Assembly (NCBI GenBank): GCA_007126865.1
Contig: SLAN01000310.1
Span: 1 to 7,630, forward strand
Source: Spirochaetales bacterium
Lineage (GTDB): Bacteria > Spirochaetota > Spirochaetia > DSM-27196 > SKKC01
Direction: 5' to 3'
Length of the DNA: 7,630 bases
Part shown: in pieces, positions 1-4,332 of the stretch
Layout: each line of letters begins with the position of its first letter
How positions within the stretch are numbered: the stretch's first letter is position 1
The notes under the pieces: model-generated
The model's input: only the letters and a program-made list of their open reading frames with translations
What the model was told of the DNA's origin: nothing
Databases searched by the model: none
Made by a program: the position numbers and the translations under genes

Positions 1-1253
1 ACCGGCGCGACCCCGTCGAGCAACTGCGCGAGTCCCACGAAGGCCGGATCGAGTGGCTCGTGCCCGTGCGGGTCGGCCGGATGATCGCCTCGCCCTACGG
101 CTTCCTGCGCGGCTCGGCGACCGTGATGGCCGAGGACGTCGCGCCCCTGCCCTCGACGGGCATCACCCCGGTGATCTGCGGCGACGCCCACATCGGCAAC
201 TTCGGGCTGTACGCCTCACCCGAGCGGGAACTGGTCCTCGACCTCAACGACTTCGACGAGGCCCACCCCGGGGGCTGGGAGTGGGACCTGCGCCGGCTGG
301 TGGCCAGCGCCTGGGTCCTGGGACGGCAGAACGGGGCCAGCGAGGACGCCTGCGAGGAGGCGGCCACCGCCTGCGTCGCGTCCTACCGGGCGCAGATCCG
401 CGAGCTGTACGACCTGCCGCTGTTCGAGCGGTCGTTCCTGCGGCTGGACATGGAGCAGTTCACCGACACCGCCTCGGAGACCTCGCTGCGCAAGCAGATC
501 AAGCGCTCGGTGAAGAAGGCCTACGGGCGGACCTCCGACCGTGCGCTGCCGCGGTTCACCGAGGAGACCCGTCAGGGCCGCAGGATCGTGGAGGAGTCGC
601 CCCTGATCACCCGGGTCAGCTCCGGCGAGGAGGACCTGCTCGCCGGCGCCATCGACGACTACCTCGCCACCCTGGCCCCCCACTGGCAGCGGGTCCTCGG
701 CGGCTACACCCTGATCGACATCGTGCACAAGGTCGTCGGCGTCGGCAGCGTCGGGCTGCGCGCCTACATCGCCCTGCTCGAGGGCAGCAGCCCCGACGAC
801 GTGGTGTTCCTCCAGCTCAAGCAGGCCCGTCGGTCGGTCATCGCCCGGTTCGTCCACGGCGACTCGGCCTGGCACGACCACCAGGGGCTGCGGGTCGTGG
901 AGTACCAGCAGGCCCTGCAGACCGTCAGCGACCCGCTGCTCGGCTGGACGAGCACCGGCGACCGGCAGTACTACGTGCGCCAGTTCCGCAACATGAAGGG
1001 CACCATCCCGCTCGACTCGATCGACGCCGGTGCCCTGCGTGACTACGCCGGCATCTGTGGGCGCCTGCTGGCCAAGGGCCACGCCCGCACCAGTGGTGCC
1101 TCGATGATCGCCGGCTACCTCGGCGCCTCCGACAACGTCGACGTCGCGCTGGCCAGGTTCGCCCGGGCCTACGCCGACCAGACCGAGCGTGACCACCAGC
1201 GCCTGGTCGACGCCGTGGACCGCGGCGAGGTGGTGGCGGAACGGGGGCTCTAG
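1..1253 (+). CDS. DUF2252 family protein, 5' partial (kinase-like motifs)
   Basis: The reading frame is open from base 3 to the TAG at 1251-1253, giving 416 residues. The true start lies upstream, because codons before the GTG at 60 already read as the family's N-terminal pattern (RRDPVEQL... then LVPVRVGRM.ASPYGFLRG). Further family hallmarks are CGDAHIGNFG (177-206), DLNDFDE (240-260), EWDLRRL just after, a glycine-rich GVGSVG (738-755), FLQLKQA (807-827) and the C-terminal segment AKGHARTSG...IAGYLG...YADQTERDH. GDAHIGN and NDFDE resemble the catalytic loop (HGDxHxxN) and metal-binding D-F-D of aminoglycoside-phosphotransferase-like kinases, so an ATP-dependent phosphotransfer role is possible. 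No substrate is known to me for this family. There is no signal peptide in the visible part, so it is probably cytoplasmic. Codon use is strongly G/C-ending. Family assignment is firm; biochemical function is open. Confidence 0.93.
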   Translation, partial: RRDPVEQLRESHEGRIEWLVPVRVGRMIASPYGFLRGSATVMAEDVAPLPSTGITPVICGDAHIGNFGLYASPERELVLDLNDFDEAHPGGWEWDLRRLVASAWVLGRQNGASEDACEEAATACVASYRAQIRELYDLPLFERSFLRLDMEQFTDTASETSLRKQIKRSVKKAYGRTSDRALPRFTEETRQGRRIVEESPLITRVSSGEEDLLAGAIDDYLATLAPHWQRVLGGYTLIDIVHKVVGVGSVGLRAYIALLEGSSPDDVVFLQLKQARRSVIARFVHGDSAWHDHQGLRVVEYQQALQTVSDPLLGWTSTGDRQYYVRQFRNMKGTIPLDSIDAGALRDYAGICGRLLAKGHARTSGASMIAGYLGASDNVDVALARFARAYADQTERDHQRLVDAVDRGEVVAERGL

Positions 1254-1281
1254 CGACAGCATGCGCAGCGTGGCGTAGAGT
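1253..1281 (+). promoter_or_regulatory. Candidate SigA-type promoter for a leaderless transcript
   Basis: GCGACA (1253-1258; four of six match TTGACA) is followed after 17 bp by TAGAGT (1276-1281; fits the actinobacterial TANNNT -10). Only six bases separate the -10 from the ATG at 1288, so transcription would begin at or beside the A of the start codon. There is no convincing Shine-Dalgarno sequence before 1288, which fits leaderless translation, a common mode in actinobacteria. This is inferred from motifs alone. Confidence 0.42.
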
Positions 1282-1287
1282 GCGCCC

Positions 1288-1719
1288 ATGAGCGTCACGG
1301 TCTCCAAGTCCACCACCATCGCCGCCCCCTCCGGGGAGGTGCTCGAGGTCGTGCGCGATGTCGGCGGGCAGGAGCGGTGGTGGCCCGGCATGGTCGCCTC
1401 CGAGGTGCTGGAGACCGACGGCGACGGTCGCACGCTGCGCTCCCGCATCGTCAACGATGTCAAGGTGGCCAAGGACGAGTTCGAGCTGGTCTACACCCAC
1501 CCCGACGGCGGCCTCGCCTGGGAGCTCGCCGGCACCAGCATGGCCCAGCGCTCGCAGGTGGGCAGCCTGATGCTCGAGACCGACGGTGACGCCACCACGG
1601 CCACGCTGACACTGACCATCGCCTCCACGCTGCCGCTGCCGAAGCTCGTCCAGCGCAAGGTCGTCGCCGACGCCGCGTCGGGCGCCCTGGACGGCCTGCG
1701 GCGGTTCTGCGAGGGCTGA
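1288..1719 (+). CDS. SRPBCC (START/Bet v1-like) family protein
   Basis: This 143-residue protein has the size and layout of a single SRPBCC domain. It opens with a strand of the type VSKSTTIAAPSGEVLEVVRD, where the AP motif leads into the first helix. WWPG at about residues 31-34 matches the 'W..W.P' turn common in polyketide-cyclase/dehydrase-like members. Alternating strands follow (SRIVNDVKVAKDEFELVY, GLAWELAG, QVGSLMLET, ATTATLTLTI), and a long C-terminal helix ends the protein (KLVQRKVVADAASGALDGLRRF). Such proteins hold hydrophobic ligands in a cavity, and the ligand cannot be told from sequence. It has no signal peptide or membrane span, so it is probably cytoplasmic. The ATG at 1288 is preferred because the domain begins right after it and a promoter-like element sits just upstream. 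The next gene starts on the base after its stop codon, so the two are probably co-transcribed. Confidence 0.85.
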   Translation: MSVTVSKSTTIAAPSGEVLEVVRDVGGQERWWPGMVASEVLETDGDGRTLRSRIVNDVKVAKDEFELVYTHPDGGLAWELAGTSMAQRSQVGSLMLETDGDATTATLTLTIASTLPLPKLVQRKVVADAASGALDGLRRFCEG

Positions 1720-1974
1720 GTGTCACCCGCCCGCGGTCAGCAACTCCCCCTGCTCCTCCTGCTGGCCCGTATCGGCTGGGTCCCGATCGGGCTGAGCGCC
1801 TGGGCGGGCGCGCCCCTGCGGCTGGTGCTGACCGGGTTCGCCGCGTGGGGGGTGGGTGCCTACGGCACGATCCGCGCGGACCGGGCCGAGGTCCTGCCCC
1901 CGCTGTGGATCCCGCTGCTGGTCGTCGCGGGCATCCTGGTCCCGCTGGTCGGCTTCGGCTCCGGCACGGCGTGA
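1720..1974 (+). CDS. Small integral membrane protein, unknown function
   Basis: This 84-residue protein starts with a GTG directly after the TGA of the SRPBCC gene, with zero spacing. A GAGGG at 1711-1715 lies 4 bases before the start, which is close for a ribosome binding site, so translational coupling to the upstream gene is likely. Three hydrophobic stretches are visible at about residues 9-28, 31-48 and 60-79. They are separated by a short loop near G30-A31 and a charged loop (TIRADRAEVLPP, 50-61). I recognise no family motif. The context suggests only that it is made together with the SRPBCC protein. Its last three codons lie inside a 15-bp tandem array, so the C-terminus may vary between strains. 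The strong third-position G/C bias, hydrophobic pattern and tight spacing support it being real. Confidence 0.68.
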   Translation: MSPARGQQLPLLLLLARIGWVPIGLSAWAGAPLRLVLTGFAAWGVGAYGTIRADRAEVLPPLWIPLLVVAGILVPLVGFGSGTA

Positions 1975-2041
1975 GCGAGCACGGCGCGAGCGGGCACGGC
2001 GCGAACGAGCCCGGCGTGAGCGAGCCCGGCGTGAGCGAGAT
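1967..2041 (+). repeat. Five-copy 15-bp tandem repeat (minisatellite)
   Basis: Five contiguous 15-bp units occur at 1967-1981, 1982-1996, 1997-2011, 2012-2026 and 2027-2041. The unit is CGGCGTGAGCGAGCM with variants: units 2 and 3 have GCGA in place of GTGA, and unit 2 has CGGG for CGAG. The period is a multiple of three, so copy-number change would not shift any reading frame. Unit 1 contains the stop codon (1972-1974) of the preceding membrane-protein gene. Each GTGA unit (1, 4 and 5) carries an overlapping stop/start tetranucleotide. Confidence 0.9.
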
Positions 2042-2045
2042 GTGA
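1971..2045 (+). CDS. Possible 24-codon mini-ORF of pentapeptide repeats
   Basis: A GTG at 1971 overlaps the TGA stop of the membrane-protein gene (GTGA, 1971-1974), the same arrangement used at two real gene junctions further downstream. The frame reads MSEHG-ASGHG-ANEPG-VSEPG-VSEM and stops at TGA 2043-2045. It consists entirely of the 15-bp array, so it is a low-complexity pentapeptide tail with no recognisable domain. It could be a translated peptide, a coupled leader, or simply the by-product of the minisatellite. I favour the by-product reading and list it because of the coupling geometry. Confidence 0.2.
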   Translation: MSEHGASGHGANEPGVSEPGVSEM

Positions 2046-2046
2046 C

Positions 2047-2074
2047 TGAAGTGGTTGGTGGTACGTGCCGATAG
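2047..2074 (+). promoter_or_regulatory. Possible WhiG/FliA (sigma-28)-type promoter
   Basis: TGAA (2047-2050) and GCCGATAG (2067-2074) are 16 bp apart. The known sigma-28/WhiG consensus is TAAA-N15/16-GCCGATAA, so the match is 3 of 4 and 7 of 8. Transcription would start near 2081-2083 and leave a leader of almost 90 nt before the gene at 2170. A SigA-like TAGTAT lies at 2088-2093 but has no -35 at the right distance. This is motif matching only. Confidence 0.33.
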
Positions 2075-2093
2075 GGGGGGCGTCCACTAGTAT

Positions 2094-2108
2094 CCCGGGC
2101 CGACCGGG
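2094..2108 (+). other. Leader hairpin, 5-bp stem
   Basis: CCCGG (2094-2098) pairs with CCGGG (2104-2108) around a five-base loop, GCCGA. It lies in the proposed 5' leader of the sorting-signal protein gene. It is followed by GCGC (2111-2114), which can pair with GCGC (2129-2132), and by the stronger hairpin that covers the ribosome binding site. No known riboswitch class was recognised. Confidence 0.4.
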
Positions 2109-2138
2109 GGGCGCATATGGATAGCGAAGCGCAGTCGC

Positions 2139-2163
2139 CTCCTGGTGGCCTCGGCCGCAGGAG
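2139..2163 (+). promoter_or_regulatory. RBS-sequestering hairpin in the leader
   Basis: CTCCTG (2139-2144) is the exact complement of CAGGAG (2158-2163), which contains the Shine-Dalgarno AGGAG (2159-2163) placed 6 bases before the GTG at 2170. The interior adds four more pairs: T2146 with G2157 as a wobble, G2147 and G2148 with C2156 and C2155, and C2149 with G2154. G2145 is bulged and the loop is CTCG. The whole ribosome binding site would be paired, so translation could be gated by RNA folding or a trans-acting factor. Any ligand or factor is unknown. Confidence 0.5.
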
Positions 2164-2169
2164 TTCCCA

Positions 2170-2724
2170 GTGAGACCTCACCGAACCCGCGGGTTCCGTC
2201 CGCTGCTGGCGCTGTTCGCCGTGACCGTCGCCACCTTGCTCCTCGTCCCCGTCGGCGGCGCCTTCGCGCAGTACCCGCCGGGTGAGGACTTCGCCGTGAC
2301 GTGCCTGCCGGAGAGCCCGCAGGTCGGCCAGACGGTGACGTGCACGGTGCTCGGCGCTGAGCCGGGTGAGACGCTCTCCGCGATGGCGGCCTCCGGCGCC
2401 CTCACCCTGGTCGAGACGACGTTGCTGGCCGACGACGACGGGGCCGCGTCGTTCACCTTCGAGGTCCCCGCTGGCGTCGCGGACAGCGCCATCGCGGTGA
2501 CGGTCTCCGGGGTGCGCTCCGGGACGGCGGCGACCACGCTGCAGGTGCTGCCCGAGGCGGTCGCCGCCGACGCCGCGGCACCCGTGGTCCCGGACGCCCG
2601 CGCCATGCCACGCACCGGCACGGAGTCAGTGAGCACGGTGGTGGCCGGCGTGCTGCTGCTGTGGTTCGGTATCGCCCTGGTCGTGGCGTCCAAGCGCCGC
2701 GCCCACCGACGCGTCTACGCCTGA
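2170..2724 (+). CDS. Secreted, probably sortase-anchored surface protein (MPRTG signal)
   Basis: This 184-residue protein has the layout of a wall-anchored surface protein. Residues 1-33 form a signal peptide: basic MRPHRTRGFR, a hydrophobic core LLALFAVTVATLLLVPVGG, and a likely cut after AFA33. Residues about 38-127 look like one beta-rich, Ig-like module. The strand pattern is FAVTCLPESPQVGQTVTCTVLG..PGETL...GAASFTFEVPAGV...IAVTVSGVRSG..ATTLQVLP, with Cys45 and Cys58 possibly paired. An Ala/Pro-rich linker follows. The C-terminus is MPRTG (146-150, bases 2605-2619), a hydrophobic span (155-173) and a basic tail KRRAHRR. That is the standard order of a sortase signal, with Met for Leu in LPXTG. 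The GTG start is set by AGGAG six bases upstream and by the signal peptide. No sortase gene is in the window. The binding partner or function of the Ig-like module is not evident. Confidence 0.83.
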   Translation: MRPHRTRGFRPLLALFAVTVATLLLVPVGGAFAQYPPGEDFAVTCLPESPQVGQTVTCTVLGAEPGETLSAMAASGALTLVETTLLADDDGAASFTFEVPAGVADSAIAVTVSGVRSGTAATTLQVLPEAVAADAAAPVVPDARAMPRTGTESVSTVVAGVLLLWFGIALVVASKRRAHRRVYA

Positions 2725-2767
2725 GACCCGCTCGGCACCGACCAGGCCACCGGACCAGAGGCACACC

Positions 2768-3898
2768 GTGGGACGTCGCATCCTCCTGTCCCCGCCGGAC
2801 GTCGGCCCCCGTGAACGCGACCGGTTGCTGGCCGCCTTCGACTCCGGCTGGATCGCTCCCGTCGGCCCCGACCTCGATGCCTTCGAGGTGGAGCTGGCCG
2901 CCGCCACCGGCCGCGGCCACGCGGTGGCGCTGTCCAGCGGGACCGCCGCGCTGCACCTGGCGCTGCACGTCCTGGGCGTCGGCCCGGGTGACGACGTCCT
3001 GGTCCCGACCCTGACCTTCGCCGCCACGGCCAACGCGGTGACCTACGTCGGGGCCCGCCCGGTGTTCCTGGACGTCGAGGTGGACGACTGGACGCTGGAC
3101 CCGGAACTGGTCGCCGACCACCTCGCCGCCCGGGCGCGTGACGGCGAGCGGCTCCCCGCCGCGATCATCCCCGTCGACCTCTACGGCCACTGCGCCGACT
3201 ACTCGCGGCTGGCCGAGATCGCCGGCCGCTACGACGTCCCGGTGATCTCCGACGCCGCCGAGGCGCTGGGTGCGTCACGTGGCGGACAGCCGGCGGGTTC
3301 CTTCGGGGTGATGGCGGCCTGCTCGTTCAACGGCAACAAGACCATCACGACCAGCGGCGGCGGGGCCCTGGTCACCGATGACGGCGAGCTGGCCGCCCAC
3401 GTGCGCAAGCTCGCCACCCAGGCCCGCGAACCCGTCCTCCACTACGAGCACCGCGAGGTCGGCTTCAACTACCGGCTGTCGAACCTGCTGGCGGCGCTCG
3501 GCCGCGGCCAGCTCGAGGGACTGGACGCCAAGGTCGCCCGCCGCCGCGAGCTCAACGCCGCCTACCGCGCGGCGCTCGCGGACCTGCCGGGCGTGACGTT
3601 CCCGACCGCCGCGCCCGACAGCGACCCGTCATGGTGGCTGACCTGCCTGACCGTCGACCCCGAGGTGGCAGGCGCCGACCGCGACGAGCTGATCGCGGCG
3701 CTGGACGCCGCCGACATCGAAGCCCGCCCGGTCTGGAAGCCGATGCACCTCCAGCCGGTGTTCTCAGGGCTGCCGACCGTGGGCGGCGAGGTGGCCGCGG
3801 CCGCCTTCGCCCACGGGGTGTGCCTGCCGTCGGGCTCGTCGCTCACTGCAGCCGAGCAGGAGCGCGTCGTCACCGTGCTTAGCTACGAGCTGGGCTGA
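2768..3898 (+). CDS. DegT/DnrJ/EryC1/StrS aminotransferase (EpsN/PglE-like)
   Basis: This 376-residue protein has the usual length for PLP-dependent sugar-nucleotide aminotransferases. Visible landmarks, in order, are the phosphate-binding SSGTAALHLAL (56-66), VPTLTFAATANAV (79-91), VDLYGH (136-141), SDAAEALGA with PLP-contacting D162, and SFNGNKTITTSGGG with the Schiff-base lysine K191. GFNYRLSN (232-239) and RPVWKPMHLQPVF (320-332) follow. The SFNGNK.ITTSGGG version is typical of EpsN/PglE-type enzymes, which convert UDP-4-keto-6-deoxy-HexNAc to the 4-amino sugar using glutamate. The exact sugar cannot be read from sequence. The GTG start has AGAGG (2757-2761) six bases upstream. The gene begins 43 bp after the surface-protein gene with no terminator between, so the two may share a transcript. 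The dehydratase and acetyltransferase that normally accompany such an enzyme are not in this window. Codon use matches the G/C-ending upstream genes. Confidence 0.9.
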   Translation: MGRRILLSPPDVGPRERDRLLAAFDSGWIAPVGPDLDAFEVELAAATGRGHAVALSSGTAALHLALHVLGVGPGDDVLVPTLTFAATANAVTYVGARPVFLDVEVDDWTLDPELVADHLAARARDGERLPAAIIPVDLYGHCADYSRLAEIAGRYDVPVISDAAEALGASRGGQPAGSFGVMAACSFNGNKTITTSGGGALVTDDGELAAHVRKLATQAREPVLHYEHREVGFNYRLSNLLAALGRGQLEGLDAKVARRRELNAAYRAALADLPGVTFPTAAPDSDPSWWLTCLTVDPEVAGADRDELIAALDAADIEARPVWKPMHLQPVFSGLPTVGGEVAAAAFAHGVCLPSGSSLTAAEQERVVTVLSYELG

Positions 3899-3951
3899 TC
3901 AGCCTGGATCGAGGTCTTGGGCGAACATCGCAAGCTCGTTAAGCAACGTGC

Positions 3952-3985
3952 CACCTGACCACTCTCCCTCCGGGGGTGGAAGGTG
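3952..3985 (+). terminator. Terminator-like hairpin after the aminotransferase gene
   Basis: CACCT (3952-3956) pairs with AGGTG (3981-3985), and CCAC (3959-3962) with GTGG (3976-3979), across a small GA/A internal loop. Up to four inner pairs (two of them wobble) can extend the stem to a CCTCC loop. It begins 54 bases after the stop at 3898. No T tract follows, which is common for terminators in high-GC actinobacteria but lowers certainty. Confidence 0.45.
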
Positions 3986-4027
3986 AACGAGGGGTAACGC
4001 TCCGAATTGCGATGACCGCGTTTAGTG

Positions 4028-4066
4028 CGAATCTTGACGATTTAGCCCCGCTCTGCGGGAGATTCG
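4028..4066 (+). repeat. Bipartite inverted repeat upstream of the EPS promoter
   Basis: CGAATCT (4028-4034) pairs perfectly with AGATTCG (4060-4066). Inside, CCCGC (4047-4051) pairs with GCGGG (4055-4059) around a TCT loop, leaving bases 4035-4046 unpaired on the left. The element ends four bases before the -35 at 4070. It could be a second terminator or a protein-binding site; there is no T tract. Confidence 0.4.
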
Positions 4067-4069
4067 ACG

Positions 4070-4098
4070 AAGACAGCCCAACACTTCCGTGTTATATT
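4070..4098 (+). promoter_or_regulatory. Probable SigA promoter of the polysaccharide operon
   Basis: AAGACA (4070-4075; four of six match TTGACA), a 17-bp spacer and TATATT (4093-4098; five of six match TATAAT) form a well-spaced housekeeping-type promoter. Transcription would start near 4105. It is the best promoter match found in the window and points at the glycan genes from 4333 onward. Confidence 0.55.
4080..4093 (+). promoter_or_regulatory. Inverted repeat in the promoter spacer (possible operator)
   Basis: AACAC (4080-4084) and GTGTT (4089-4093) are perfect complements around TTCC. The repeat lies between the -35 and -10 and touches the first base of the -10. A repressor or activator bound here would affect promoter opening directly. 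No regulator is encoded in the window. Confidence 0.3.
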
Positions 4099-4104
4099 GC
4101 CCAG

Positions 4105-4332
4105 CGCAGGGGCCGGTGGGACGGATGCGCCTGCAATGCTCAGGGTAGGTCCTGACCACTTGTAGATACCTGCACCACCCGATGTAGCGCCGACCATCGG
4201 CGGACCATGGCCTCTCAGGTCATGAGCCACCACGGGATCGGTTGGGCGTCGGGCGGGGAAGACGGCCAGTCCTCCAAGTGGGCTAACCGTAGCTATTGCG
4301 GGTAGAGATTGTGCCTGTGAGGGGAGCAACTG
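4105..4332 (+). promoter_or_regulatory. Putative 5' leader of the polysaccharide operon (about 230 nt)
   Basis: If transcription starts near 4105, the leader runs to the ATG at 4333. GCGCA (4104-4108) can pair with TGCGC (4126-4130), or the overlapping GCAGG (4106-4110) with CCTGC (4130-4134). TCAGG (4140-4144) pairs with CCTGA (4151-4155). CGCCGA (4188-4193) pairs with TCGGCG (4197-4202) around CCA. CTCA (4214-4217) pairs with TGAG (4223-4226). The leader ends in the ribosome binding site GGGGAG (4321-4326). No known riboswitch consensus was recognised. Confidence 0.4.

Larger units (their letters stand above)
3899..4332 (+). other. 434-bp intergenic region without a credible gene
   Basis: All forward frames are broken by frequent stops, and the reverse-strand reading frame over part of it shows no family pattern. 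By eye the base composition is visibly less G/C-rich than the genes on its left. It contains, in order, a terminator-like hairpin (3952-3985), a bipartite inverted repeat (4028-4066), a SigA-type promoter with an embedded inverted repeat (4070-4098), and a long putative leader with several small hairpins (about 4105-4332). A 10-bp direct repeat, CCTGACCACT, occurs at 3954-3963 and 4151-4160. No tRNA, insertion sequence or attachment site was recognised. Confidence 0.75.

Noticed and set aside
53..1042. Forward open frame of 329 codons overlapping the DUF2252 gene in another frame
   Set aside because: The translation is dominated by Arg, Pro, Gly and Ala with no motifs, typical of an out-of-frame reading of GC-rich coding DNA.
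216..1472. Long reverse-strand open frame (418 codons) opposite the DUF2252 gene
   Set aside because: It is a shadow of the G/C-biased coding strand. Its translation is low-complexity V/G/D/A-rich with no family pattern, while the forward frame has unmistakable family motifs.
1856..2074. Forward frame reading the 15-bp array as RRERA repeats
   Set aside because: It begins out of frame within the membrane-protein gene with Arg/Ser-rich noise and has no suitable start signal.
2081..2169. Known riboswitch (c-di-GMP, c-di-AMP, cobalamin, guanidine classes)
   Set aside because: I compared remembered consensus motifs by eye and found none of their conserved cores. The leader is therefore reported only as an unassigned structure.
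3954..4160. 10-bp direct repeat CCTGACCACT (3954-3963 and 4151-4160) as a possible attachment or mobile-element footprint
   Set aside because: There is no integrase, transposase or terminal inverted repeat, the spacing is short, and one copy is part of the terminator-like stem. Chance is a reasonable explanation.
4297..4310. Resemblance to the ops element (GGCGGTAGCGT) of RfaH-controlled operons
   Set aside because: GCGGGTAGAGA matches only loosely and needs an inserted base. The element is known from enterobacteria, so a chance match is more likely.
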